9,132 bases of DNA from JBMNOU01 sp050943215. Lineage in GTDB: Bacteria > Bacillota > Clostridia > Christensenellales > SZUA-584. Each line of letters opens with the position of its first letter. Within the stretch, counting starts at the first letter, position 1. The notes beneath the pieces are model-generated. The model was not told the DNA's origin. It ran no database searches and saw only the letters and a program-made list of their open reading frames with translations. This document shows positions 1 to 6,712 of the stretch, one piece after another. The stretch lies in contig JBMNOU010000068.1 of NCBI GenBank assembly GCA_050943215.1, positions 1 through 9,132 of the forward strand. The letters run 5' to 3'. The translations under genes were made by a program, and so were the position numbers.

Positions 1-1
1 A

Positions 2-220
2 AATGAGTCAACCAGGGAGACCATTCTCACGGTTATTAAAGATGATTTAAAATTCCATGAATGGCGTGTTTCAGATGTATTTCTGAAGGTTGTAAAAGAA
101 GTTACTCAAAGAATATGCGCCAACCCGGATATAATGAGTCATATTGTTGATTTGGAGAGTATTCTTGAAAAAGCAGAAGCAGGGTTTGAAAATACCATAG
201 ATATTTGGAGGAGTGAATGA
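2..220 (+). CDS. 3' end of an unrecognised mobile-element gene (partial)
   Basis: The first 219 bases are open in one frame and end at a TGA that overlaps the integrase ATG as ATGA. The start lies left of the window. The visible 72 residues are charged and probably helical (for example KVVKEVTQRICANPD and LESILEKAEAGFENT), with no membrane segment and no motif I recognise. The 4-base overlap suggests translational coupling with the integrase and so membership of the same mobile-element operon. In many integrative elements the gene before int encodes an excisionase or regulator, but nothing in this tail is diagnostic of one. The open frame and the overlap are seen in the sequence; element membership is inference. 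Confidence 0.6.
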   Translation, partial: NESTRETILTVIKDDLKFHEWRVSDVFLKVVKEVTQRICANPDIMSHIVDLESILEKAEAGFENTIDIWRSE

Positions 221-1380
221 AGACAATAAAAAATGCTAAAGGCGCTGGAACAATTAGAAAACGCCCTGACGGACGCTGGGAAGCACGCTTCACTACGGGT
301 CGTGATCCCGGTACCGGGAAACAGATTCAACGCTCTGTCTATGGTAAAACACAGGCAGAAGCCAGAAAGAAGCTGCAGGCGGCTTGTGTAGCCATTGACG
401 AAGGAACATATACCGAACCGTCAAAGCTTACCCTCAATAGTTGGCTCGATATTTGGCTTGAAGAATACACGCCGAATTTAAAACCCCGGACAAAGTGGAC
501 GTATGACGGGTATATCTCAAACCATATTAAGCCCGCGCTCGGTGCTGTTCGTCTGCCCGCCCTCAATACCCATGAGATTCAAATGTTTTATAACACCCTG
601 CATAAAGGGAAGGGCGAAAAAGCCGCATTATCGCCCAAAACGATCAAGAACGTTCACGGAGTGTTTCATAAGGCTTTAAAGCAGGCCGTGGAAATAGGGT
701 ATTTGAAATTCAATCCAGCGGATTCATGCAAGATTCCCCGGCTTATAAAAGCCGATATAAAACCGCTGGACGAAAAGGAAATCGCTGCGTTTCTTCACGC
801 AATAAAGGGCAAGCCATATGAAGCCCTGTTCATAGTGAATTTGTTTACGGGCATGAGGCAGGGCGAATTGCTGGGCTTGACATGGGATTGTGTAGACTTC
901 CAAAAGGGTACTATCTTCCTATACAGGCAGCTTCAAAGAATCAAAGGCGTTTATGAATTTGCGCCCTTGAAGAACGACAAGACGCGCTGCATAACCCCCG
1001 CCCCCTTTGTCCTGTTGGTGCTGAAAGAAGTTAGACGTACACAGGCGGAATGGAAAATGAAAGCTGGGGCCATGTGGGAAGAAGGGGGCTTTGTATTCTC
1101 AAACAAAATCGGTGGGCATTTAACGCATGGCACGGTCTATAAGACGTTTAAACGCATTATGAAAAAGCTTGGCCTGCCAGAAACCCGCCTGCATGATTTA
1201 CGGCATACATACGCAACGGCGGCTTTGCAGGCCGGAGACGATGCGAAAACCGTTCAAGAAACCCTCGGCCACTTTAGTGTATCATTCACGCTTGATACAT
1301 ACGGGCATGTCACGGAGCGCATGAAAGCTGAAAGTGCGAACCGAATGGAAAGGTTCATACAGGGCATTTCAAAGCTATAA
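217..1380 (+). CDS. int: Site-specific tyrosine integrase
   Basis: A 387-residue phage/Tn916-type tyrosine recombinase that would catalyse integration and excision of the element at an attachment site. Residues 8-60 look like an arm-type DNA-binding domain (GTIRKRPDGRWEARF, then a basic stretch). Residues 70-165 form the SAM-like core-binding domain. Residues 183-370 are the catalytic domain. The catalytic set is visible: R214 in TGMRQGELLG, a lysine at K252 or K255, H326 and R329 in LHDLRHTYA, H352 in LGH, and nucleophile Y362 in DTYGH. Length is normal for the family and nothing looks broken. The start is supported by GGAGG at 207-211 and by the ATGA overlap with the preceding gene. It runs toward the 3' end of tRNA-Pro, which is the usual position of an integrase at the edge of an element inserted in a tRNA gene. 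Its target site is inferred from position only. Confidence 0.95.
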   Translation: MKTIKNAKGAGTIRKRPDGRWEARFTTGRDPGTGKQIQRSVYGKTQAEARKKLQAACVAIDEGTYTEPSKLTLNSWLDIWLEEYTPNLKPRTKWTYDGYISNHIKPALGAVRLPALNTHEIQMFYNTLHKGKGEKAALSPKTIKNVHGVFHKALKQAVEIGYLKFNPADSCKIPRLIKADIKPLDEKEIAAFLHAIKGKPYEALFIVNLFTGMRQGELLGLTWDCVDFQKGTIFLYRQLQRIKGVYEFAPLKNDKTRCITPAPFVLLVLKEVRRTQAEWKMKAGAMWEEGGFVFSNKIGGHLTHGTVYKTFKRIMKKLGLPETRLHDLRHTYATAALQAGDDAKTVQETLGHFSVSFTLDTYGHVTERMKAESANRMERFIQGISKL

Positions 1381-1416
1381 AGGGTAAAATAAAGGGTCAA
1401 ACGCCAAAAAGCAAAA

Positions 1417-1449
1417 GAAAAAAGCCCATAAATGCCTTTATAATGGGCT
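1417..1449 (-). terminator. Rho-independent terminator of the tRNA-Thr/tRNA-Pro transcript
   Basis: Arms AGCCCAT (1423-1429) and ATGGGCT (1443-1449) pair perfectly, and an inner AAA/TTT can extend the stem. Read on the minus strand the hairpin is followed at once by TTTTTT, an intrinsic terminator placed just after the tRNA-Pro CCA. In the plus direction it is followed by CTTTCG, so it may only weakly stop integrase transcription. It lies on the element side of the tRNA 3' end, so it may have been brought in by the element. Confidence 0.8.
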
Positions 1450-1456
1450 CTTTCGT

Positions 1457-1533
<77 letters not shown>

Positions 1534-1540
1534 ATAATTT

Positions 1541-1570
1541 ACCCCGAAAAGCATTTGGCATTTCGAGGGG
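1541..1570 (-). other. Hairpin between the two tRNAs in the precursor transcript
   Basis: The 46-base spacer between tRNA-Thr and tRNA-Pro contains CCCCGAAA near 1542-1550 and TTTCGAGGGG at 1561-1570, which pair with a small bulge. In the tRNA precursor this gives a stem of about 8 bp between the two tRNAs. It may help separate the two domains for RNase P and 3' processing. It has no U-tract in the direction of transcription, so it is not a terminator. Confidence 0.4.
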
Positions 1571-1579
1571 CAGAATAAA

Positions 1580-1655
1580 TGGAGCCAATGAGCGGAATCG
1601 AACCGCTGACCTGCTCATTACGAATGAGCCGCTCTGCCAGCTGAGCTACATTGGC
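1580..1655 (-). tRNA. tRNA-Thr (anticodon CGU), CCA encoded
   Basis: The minus strand gives a complete cloverleaf: acceptor GCCAATG/CATTGGC, D-stem GCTC/GAGC, anticodon stem GCTCA/TGAGC with loop TTCGTAA (anticodon CGT, reads ACG), T-arm AGCGG-TTCGATT-CCGCT, T73 and an encoded CCA. All stems pair fully. It is the first gene of the two-tRNA unit, about 37 bases downstream of the predicted transcription start. Confidence 0.95.
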
Positions 1656-1661
1656 TTGAAT

Positions 1662-1690
1662 GTCGGCAATAAACAACTTTTGTTGCTGAC
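1662..1690 (-). other. Inverted repeat in the tRNA transcript leader
   Basis: GTCGGCAA (1662-1669) and TTGCTGAC (1683-1690) pair over 8 positions with one G-T. The repeat lies right at the predicted 5' end of the tRNA precursor. It may be a leader stem removed by RNase P. Its role is unknown. Confidence 0.35.
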
Positions 1691-1698
1691 AGAAAGAA

Positions 1699-1727
1699 AT
1701 TATATCATAATAATTCGGATGTGCCAA
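1699..1727 (-). promoter_or_regulatory. Promoter of the tRNA-Thr/tRNA-Pro unit
   Basis: On the minus strand, -35 TTGGCA (1722-1727) and -10 TATAAT (1699-1704) are 17 bases apart. This is a near-consensus sigma-A promoter with a start expected near 1692, just ahead of tRNA-Thr. Confidence 0.8.
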
Positions 1728-1790
1728 CATATTATTTAAGAAAATTTAATGTATCAAAAAAAGTATACGAAATAAATATTTAGGCACTTT

Positions 1791-1819
1791 TTGACACGGG
1801 CGATGCAAGGGTATATAAT
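1791..1819 (+). promoter_or_regulatory. Perfect-consensus promoter upstream of the S41 protease
   Basis: TTGACA (1791-1796) and TATAAT (1814-1819) are both exact consensus hexamers with the optimal 17-base spacer. Upstream DNA is AT-rich and contains the palindrome TAAATATTTA (1773-1782), which could act as an UP-like element. Transcription should start near 1826, giving a leader of about 176 bases before the protease start codon. Confidence 0.85.
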
Positions 1820-1825
1820 CAAGGA

Positions 1826-2001
1826 AGATTTTGCAAATTATGCTCATATTGCGTATTCGGTCGAATATGGACATTTAATATAATTATTAGGAAGCTTATT
1901 TATGCATAAACCTGTGCAAAAAGGCCTTTTGTTTTTTTATTTTGAATATTCTTTAGTTTTGCAAACATATTTATATACGTATGCGTTTTTGGAGGTATTA
2001 T
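1826..2001 (+). promoter_or_regulatory. Long structured 5' leader of the S41 protease mRNA
   Basis: The leader holds a hairpin CATATT (1845-1850) with CGAATATG (1862-1869), which competes with a smaller TATTC/GAATA stem. Further on, CAAAA and TTTTG flank AGGCC (1917-1931) and are followed by TTTTTTT, a weak terminator-like structure. The ribosome site GGAGG is at 1991-1995. I recognise no known riboswitch class. The length and the terminator-like element are compatible with attenuation, but this is inference. Confidence 0.35.
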
Positions 2002-3186
2002 ATGAAAAAATCTTCTGCCGTCATGCTGGCTATTTTCGTCGGAATCATTTCATCGGTAATAACGTTTGTATTTGCGTCGATTTTATTCCACATAGGAGCG
2101 GAGGGCAGTGAAGGTAGGCTTCCATTGTCGGAATTTTCAAATGTCGAACATATAATAGAAGACTATTATCTGCGTGACTATGATATGGAAGATCTGCAGT
2201 ACGCGGGGCTTAAGGCGATGATCGCGGCTCTGGATGATCCGTACAGCGTATATTATACGCCCGAAGAGTATGAAACATTTAACCAAGAGGCGTCGGGTGA
2301 GTATTACGGCATCGGCATCGTTATTAGCGTTGACGATAGTACAGGGCTGGCGGTTGTCGAGTATTTTTTTGAGGGGTCATCCGCAGAGGAAGCCGGGATT
2401 ATGGCCGGCGACCTTATTATCAGTATCGACGGTCAGGATGTGAAAAAAAGGACGCTGCAGGAGATTGGCGTGCTGTGCATAGGCGAAGAAGGGACACCGA
2501 TTAAAATAAGTGTTAAGCGCGGGGACGAGGTTCTTGAGTTTGATATGGTGCGCAGAGCCGTTTCGATGGATATGCTGGGGTATATGATGCTGGATGATGG
2601 GATCGGTTATATGCGTATCGCACAATTCGGTGGAAACTGTAAGGAACTGTTCGTTAAAGGTATGGATTATTTTGAGCAGAATAGCGCAAAAGGCATAGTT
2701 ATAGACCTTAGGGACAACCCGGGAGGGTACCTTAGAACAGTGGTGGATGTTTTGGATAAACTGCTGCCCAAGGGCACGATTGTTTATACCGAAGACAAAC
2801 ATGGAAACAGGGAGACCGCATATAGCGACGCGGATTGCATTAATATTCCGCTCACACTGATCGTCAATAAAAACACGGCATCAGCAGCGGAGATATTCGC
2901 TGGAGCAATCCAGGATTACAACTATGGACCTGTTGTCGGCACGAAGACATACGGCAAGGGCGTTGTACAGGTGGTCATCCCCATACCGTCGACCGGAGGC
3001 GGAGTTAAGATAACGACGTCGCAATATTTTACGCCTAATGGCAGGAGTATTGAAGGAAACGGCATATACCCGGATCATTATGTTGAATTGCAGCAAGATT
3101 TTATCGATAATCCGGGTCATTATTCATTTGAAGAGGATGCACAGGTGCAAAAGGCTATTGAAGTACTTAAAGAAAGCATAAAATAG
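2002..3186 (+). CDS. ctpA: Membrane-anchored S41 C-terminal processing protease (PDZ domain)
   Basis: This 394-residue protein is a CtpA/CtpB-type serine protease that cleaves proteins near their C-termini outside the membrane. Residues 5-31 form an uncleaved signal anchor. About 38-95 is the N-terminal region, with the LDDPYSVYYTPEE motif. About 95-180 is a PDZ domain (SGEYYGIGIVI, then AGIMAGDLIISIDG). The S41 core follows, with GIVIDLRDNPGG at 231-242. The catalytic serine is S294 in NTASAAE, the lysine is K319 in TKTYGKG, and Q323 lies four residues later, matching the Ser-Lys-Gln triad and spacing of CtpB. I chose the ATG at 2002 because GGAGG sits six bases before it; an in-frame ATG at 1981 has no ribosome site. 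A strong promoter and a long leader precede it and a hairpin terminator follows. ctpA versus ctpB cannot be settled here. Confidence 0.93.
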   Translation: MKKSSAVMLAIFVGIISSVITFVFASILFHIGAEGSEGRLPLSEFSNVEHIIEDYYLRDYDMEDLQYAGLKAMIAALDDPYSVYYTPEEYETFNQEASGEYYGIGIVISVDDSTGLAVVEYFFEGSSAEEAGIMAGDLIISIDGQDVKKRTLQEIGVLCIGEEGTPIKISVKRGDEVLEFDMVRRAVSMDMLGYMMLDDGIGYMRIAQFGGNCKELFVKGMDYFEQNSAKGIVIDLRDNPGGYLRTVVDVLDKLLPKGTIVYTEDKHGNRETAYSDADCINIPLTLIVNKNTASAAEIFAGAIQDYNYGPVVGTKTYGKGVVQVVIPIPSTGGGVKITTSQYFTPNGRSIEGNGIYPDHYVELQQDFIDNPGHYSFEEDAQVQKAIEVLKESIK

Positions 3187-3225
3187 ATTATCATTGATGC
3201 TTAAGTTAACTGATGTACTATTTTT

Positions 3226-3274
3226 GGTTTTTTGTAAATGATTCAAAACATTACAAAAAGCCTATTTGTTTTTT
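3226..3274 (+). terminator. Intrinsic terminator after the S41 protease gene
   Basis: The arm at 3226-3240 (GGTTTTTTGTAAATG) pairs with 3249-3262 (CATTACAAAAAGCC) over 14 bp with one bulged A and one G-U, around an 8-base loop. It is followed by TATTTGTTTTTT. The AAAGCC end of the second arm could instead pair with GGCTTT at 3275-3280. Confidence 0.65.
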
Positions 3275-3294
3275 GGCTTTAATTGGGGTATGAT
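3266..3294 (+). promoter_or_regulatory. Probable promoter of trxB
   Basis: TTGTTT (3266-3271) and TATGAT (3289-3294) are 17 bases apart, giving a start near 3301 and a leader of about 28 bases that includes the AAAGGAG ribosome site. The -35 is weak and overlaps the T-tract of the preceding terminator. Confidence 0.45.
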
Positions 3295-3328
3295 GGTTGC
3301 TAAGAAAAACTTGTTAAAGGAGTATCGA

Positions 3329-4243
3329 ATGTACGACGTCATCATTGTCGGCGCAGGTTCCGCAGGACTAGCCGCCGGCATCTATGCTGCAAGAGGCGGT
3401 ATGTCTGCGCTGATATTAGAAAAAGTTTTTGCCGGCGGCCAGATTGCACGGGCCCATATTGTCGAGAACTATCCGGGGTTTCCGGATGGCGTTTCAGGTG
3501 TCGACCTTGCTCTTAACTTTAGAGCGCAGGCGGAACGCCACGGAGCAATCATCAAGACGGAAGACGTTACCGGATATGATCTAGAAGGCGAAGAAAAAAA
3601 GATTGTGACGGTGGATAATATCTATAAAGCCAAGACCGTCGTGCTAGCTATGGGCGCCAAATACAGAACGCTTGGGCTAAATTCCGAGAAGAAATACGTT
3701 GGCTCGGGTGTATCTTATTGCGCGACATGCGACGGAGCTTTTTTTAAAAACAAAGAGGTTGCCGTAATCGGCGGCGGTGATACCGCACTTGAGGACGCGC
3801 TTTACTTGGCCGGTTTTGCAAGCCGCATCTACGTTATACATAGAAGGGATGAGCTTCGTGGGCAAAAGGCATTGCAAAAAGCAGCGATGCAGCATGGCTC
3901 GATCGAATTTATCTGGGACACCGAAGTGGACAGCGTCCTTGGAGGGGCGCTTGTTGAGGCGGTGCGCATCAAAAACAAAAAGACACAGAAAATGCGGGAT
4001 CTTAGCGTTTCTGGAGTGTTTATCGCAATCGGTACAATGCCCGAAACGGAAGAAGTCAAAGATCTTATAAAAATGGATAACGGGGGATATATCATTACCG
4101 ATGCGGGCATGAGAACAAACCTTCCCGGGGTGTTTGCCGCGGGCGATATAGTCTCAAAATCGCTGCGTCAGGTTATCACTGCTGCGGCAGACGGCGCGAT
4201 TGCTATATATTCGGCACAAAGCTACCTTCACGAAAATGAATAG
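3329..4243 (+). CDS. trxB: Thioredoxin reductase (NADPH, FAD)
   Basis: This 304-residue cytoplasmic flavoprotein transfers electrons from NADPH through FAD and a redox disulfide to thioredoxin. The FAD-binding GAGSAG is at residues 8-13 and the GGQ motif at 36-38. The redox pair is C131 and C134 in CATCDG. The NADPH domain has GGGDTALEDA (148-157) and HRRDELR (171-177), the arginines that grip NADPH; this argues against a ferredoxin-dependent type. The second FAD motif GVFAAGDI is at 277-284, followed by RQVITAAADGA. Length is normal. The reading frame is open back to an ATG at 3266, but AAAGGAG at 3316-3322 and the start of family homology place the true start at 3329. It lies between the protease and glmM, probably with its own promoter. 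Confidence 0.95.
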   Translation: MYDVIIVGAGSAGLAAGIYAARGGMSALILEKVFAGGQIARAHIVENYPGFPDGVSGVDLALNFRAQAERHGAIIKTEDVTGYDLEGEEKKIVTVDNIYKAKTVVLAMGAKYRTLGLNSEKKYVGSGVSYCATCDGAFFKNKEVAVIGGGDTALEDALYLAGFASRIYVIHRRDELRGQKALQKAAMQHGSIEFIWDTEVDSVLGGALVEAVRIKNKKTQKMRDLSVSGVFIAIGTMPETEEVKDLIKMDNGGYIITDAGMRTNLPGVFAAGDIVSKSLRQVITAAADGAIAIYSAQSYLHENE

Positions 4244-4246
4244 GAC

Positions 4247-4270
4247 TATACCAGTTTGCATATTGGTATA
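4247..4270 (+). promoter_or_regulatory. Inverted repeat over the glmM -35 region (possible operator)
   Basis: TATACCA (4247-4253) and TGGTATA (4264-4270) form a perfect 7-bp inverted repeat with a 10-base centre. It starts four bases after the trxB stop and covers the predicted -35 of glmM. It could be a regulator site or a small hairpin. No U-tract follows it directly, so a terminator is less likely. Confidence 0.4.
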
Positions 4271-4284
4271 ACATCAAATATAAT
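4256..4284 (+). promoter_or_regulatory. Probable promoter of glmM
   Basis: TTGCAT (4256-4261) and an exact TATAAT (4279-4284) are 17 bases apart, 33 bases before the glmM start codon. This suggests glmM is transcribed on its own, with possible read-through from trxB, since no convincing terminator separates them. Confidence 0.6.
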
Positions 4285-4317
4285 AATATCGTTTTTGATT
4301 TTTTATATGGAGGAAAG

Positions 4318-5664
4318 ATGGGAAGACTTTTTGGAACGGATGGGGTTAGAGGCATTGCCAATGAAAAGTTATCCTGCGATTTGGCGTTTAGCTTGGGGCA
4401 GGCAGGCGCTTATGTGCTTACCAGCGAGGTGCACAAAGCAAGGATAATAATCGGGAGAGATACAAGGATCTCGGGCGATATGTTTGAAGCAGCAATGGTC
4501 GCGGGGATATGTTCTGTGGGCGCAGAAGCGATCGTTTTGGGTATTATCCCAACTTCGGGTGTTGCGTATCTTACCCGGAATTATGAGGCGGATGCGGGGA
4601 TTATGATATCCGCATCGCACAATTCCGCAGAATATAACGGTATCAAATTTTTCAGTGCGGATGGAAAAAAGCTTCCTGACGAGATTGAAAACCGCATTGA
4701 AGGCATTATACTTGATCATAGCGAAGAGATCGCGCAAAAAACAGGTATCAATGTCGGCCGAAAAGTTAGCGCGGCCAATGCGCTAACCGAATATAAGGAG
4801 TTTTTGCTCTCAACTACGGATACAAATCTGCGCGGCCTTAAGATTGTGCTAGACTGCGCACACGGTGCGGCATCTGTTGTTGCGCCAAGGGCGTTTAAAG
4901 AACTGGGTGCCGAGGTTGTACCCTACTACAACACGCCTGATGGAACGAACATCAACGATTTTTGCGGCTCCATTTATCCACAAAAGCTAACACAGCTTGT
5001 CGCGGAATTGGGCGCCGATATGGGGTTTGCGTTTGACGGCGATGCCGACAGGCTAATCGCTGTGGATGAGCATGGTGTGGTAGTGGACGGAGATCAGATT
5101 ATGGCGATATGCGCGCTTGATTTAAAAGAGCGCGGAGTGCTTAAAAACAATACGCTCGTCTGCACTGTGATGAGCAACTTAGGGCTTGATATTGCGATGA
5201 AGGAGAACGGAATCAAAACTGTTAAAACGAATGTCGGCGACCGATATGTGCTAGAGGAGATGATAGGCAGCGGGTATTCTCTGGGCGGAGAACAATCTGG
5301 GCATATCATATTCCTTGATAACGCGGCGACGGGGGATGGTATTCTGACCGGAATCCAACTTGCATCCGTAATAATGCGAAGCGGCAAACCTCTTTCAAAA
5401 CTTGCCAGCGTTGTGACAATACTGCCGCAGGTTTTGGTAAATGTGAGGGTAAAAGACGAAAATAAATATAGTATTATGGAAGATAAAATAATAAAAGAGC
5501 GTATTAAGGCGTTGGAAGCACGGTTTCACGGGAAAGGCAGGGTTCTGATACGCCCTTCCGGTACCGAGCCGCTCGTCCGGGTGATGATAGAAGGCAAAGA
5601 TAAAAAGGAAATCGAGCGTCAGGCGGTGGATATGGTTCAGCTCATTGAAAGCCGTCTCGCATAA
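4318..5664 (+). CDS. glmM: Phosphoglucosamine mutase
   Basis: This 448-residue cytoplasmic enzyme interconverts glucosamine-6-phosphate and glucosamine-1-phosphate, the step that feeds UDP-GlcNAc and peptidoglycan synthesis. The N-terminus MGRLFGTDGVRG is the family signature. The phosphorylated active-site serine is S100 in ISASHNS. The metal-binding loop DGDADR is at 240-245. The sugar-binding GGEQSGH is at 323-329. The phosphate-binding loop RPSGTEP is at 412-418. Length is typical (about 445-450). GGAGG four bases before the ATG fixes the start. One small oddity is HNS where most relatives have HNP after the catalytic serine. It is preceded by its own likely promoter and is convergent with the flavoprotein gene. 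Confidence 0.97.
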   Translation: MGRLFGTDGVRGIANEKLSCDLAFSLGQAGAYVLTSEVHKARIIIGRDTRISGDMFEAAMVAGICSVGAEAIVLGIIPTSGVAYLTRNYEADAGIMISASHNSAEYNGIKFFSADGKKLPDEIENRIEGIILDHSEEIAQKTGINVGRKVSAANALTEYKEFLLSTTDTNLRGLKIVLDCAHGAASVVAPRAFKELGAEVVPYYNTPDGTNINDFCGSIYPQKLTQLVAELGADMGFAFDGDADRLIAVDEHGVVVDGDQIMAICALDLKERGVLKNNTLVCTVMSNLGLDIAMKENGIKTVKTNVGDRYVLEEMIGSGYSLGGEQSGHIIFLDNAATGDGILTGIQLASVIMRSGKPLSKLASVVTILPQVLVNVRVKDENKYSIMEDKIIKERIKALEARFHGKGRVLIRPSGTEPLVRVMIEGKDKKEIERQAVDMVQLIESRLA

Positions 5665-5768
5665 TCCTCGCTCCGATTTTGGGATAGTGGATTGTATCGG
5701 CAGCCAGGATGCCCGGCACTGCTTACTTACAGATGACACAGCAGCGCCGCGTGCTATGGGTAAAGATC

Positions 5769-5807
5769 GGCTTTCTTGACACCTGGTCATACAGATTCAA
5801 AAAAGCC
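5769..5807. other. Inverted repeat in the glmM / FMN-protein convergent gap
   Basis: GGCTTTCTTGA (5769-5779) and TCAAAAAAGCC (5797-5807) pair at 10 of 11 positions around a 17-base loop. It is the strongest structure in the 193-base gap (5665-5857) between two convergent genes, and could stop transcription from either side, although no clean U-tract follows in either direction. The rest of the gap also has a small GGTAA-TCCC-TTACC hairpin near 5839-5852. I see no promoter or recognised RNA there. Confidence 0.35.
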
Positions 5808-5857
5808 TCGCGTTCTTAGCTCTTTAACGATTCGATTCGGTAATCCCTTACCCGTAT

Positions 5858-6703
5858 CTACTGCATAGCCTGGCATAAAGCGTCTTTTACGGCTTCCTTG
5901 ATCCCAGCGCATGTCATTGTCGCGCCGGAGATATTATCCACATCTGCCGACTGTGCTTTAACAATGGCCTTGGGTATCATCTCGACGGGTGCGCCCCAGT
6001 ACATTTTGTTTTTCTCGTTATGTTCCACTACCGTTACGGTAGCTATCTTGCCTTCGTTAATCACAACCTGTATAACAACTCCGGGGCGGTATCCGGTGCC
6101 CGTTCCCGTATACGTTCCGTCTGAATAGACGGGCGCGACTTTTGGTACAGGTGTATTATCTGTAAGGATCCTCGGACCTGCCGGTATGCTGCCCACATTT
6201 TCACTTGAAAGCGGTTCTTTCTCGGCATTTCCAAAATTATTGGATAAACACTTTTTTTCACCAAACTGTTGTATTTGTGTACTGCAGGGAACGCGCCCCG
6301 CTATCATATCATCCAAAATAAAGCCACCCACGTTTATGATGTGCACAGCTAGTACAGCTAATAAAGCAATGGTGAGTACCCGATGCCAAATCACCCAAGT
6401 TTTCTTTATGCCCAGTTTGTTGCGAAGTAGCCAGCTTAGGCCGAGCAATAGACTGAGCAGCCAAGCGGCTGTACCAAGGTTTAGGCTCAGTATCGAATCG
6501 CTTGAAAAAATTCCATGTATTAGACTTGTGGCAATGCACAGTAAGCCAATTAGTTTATGCCGTCTTCTTAGCCACCTGTTGACAACGAAAACAATATGTG
6601 GTTTTTTATCTACTAAGGCCCGCTTTAAAATAAAGATCACAACAAGCAAGAAAGATAATATAAGCGCGACCCAAGCGAATATGATGTTTATCCAAACTCC
6701 CAT
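5858..6703 (-). CDS. Membrane protein: cytochrome-b-like four-helix domain fused to an FMN_bind domain
   Basis: Probable transmembrane electron carrier. From the ATG at 6703 (281 residues) there are membrane segments near 4-26, 50-66, 77-93 and 103-130. Helix 2 carries H49 and H63 and helix 4 carries H107 and H121. Both pairs are 14 residues apart, the pattern that ligates two b-haems in ferric-reductase-like domains. Basic loops (between helices 1-2 and 3-4) put the C-terminal half outside the cell. After a flexible linker with two cysteines, residues 196-279 form an FMN_bind domain (GTYTGTGTGYRPG) that ends in DNISGAT, matching the Dxx(S/T)GAT motif, with T262 as the residue to which ApbE would attach FMN covalently. 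The inferred role is to pass electrons across the membrane to an outside acceptor; donor and acceptor are unknown. An ATG at 6718 would add five residues but has no ribosome site. The gene is monocistronic here and divergent from the zinc-ribbon gene. Confidence 0.85.
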   Translation of the reverse strand: MGVWINIIFAWVALILSFLLVVIFILKRALVDKKPHIVFVVNRWLRRRHKLIGLLCIATSLIHGIFSSDSILSLNLGTAAWLLSLLLGLSWLLRNKLGIKKTWVIWHRVLTIALLAVLAVHIINVGGFILDDMIAGRVPCSTQIQQFGEKKCLSNNFGNAEKEPLSSENVGSIPAGPRILTDNTPVPKVAPVYSDGTYTGTGTGYRPGVVIQVVINEGKIATVTVVEHNEKNKMYWGAPVEMIPKAIVKAQSADVDNISGATMTCAGIKEAVKDALCQAMQ

Positions 6704-6705
6704 AA

Positions 6706-6712
6706 CCCCCCC
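6706..6712 (-). promoter_or_regulatory. G7 tract serving as the only ribosome-site candidate of the FMN protein
   Basis: On the minus strand GGGGGGG is followed by TT and the ATG at 6703. It can pair with the anti-Shine-Dalgarno CCUCC by G-C and G-U pairs, but the spacing is short. No other ribosome site precedes either ATG. If translation instead starts at 6718, the tract is inside the coding sequence. Confidence 0.35.

Noticed and set aside
1981..2001. Upstream in-frame start for ctpA.
   Set aside because: The ATG at 2002 has GGAGG at ideal spacing and gives a typical signal anchor; the ATG at 1981 has no ribosome site.
1902..2111. 69-codon plus-strand frame overlapping the leader and 5' end of ctpA, considered as a leader peptide.
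   Set aside because: It runs deep into ctpA in another frame, its ribosome site is poor, and the protein has no recognisable features beyond those of AT-rich DNA.
2377..2802. Minus-strand 141-codon frame inside ctpA.
   Set aside because: It lies wholly within a well-supported gene, with no ribosome site and no recognisable domain.
3266..3328. N-terminal extension of trxB by 21 residues.
   Set aside because: It overlaps the terminator and promoter, has no ribosome site, and family homology begins at MYDVIIVGAG with AAAGGAG just before it.
5665..5857. A glmS ribozyme or other amino-sugar riboswitch downstream of glmM.
   Set aside because: I could not find the conserved ribozyme core, no glmS gene follows, and the next gene is on the opposite strand.
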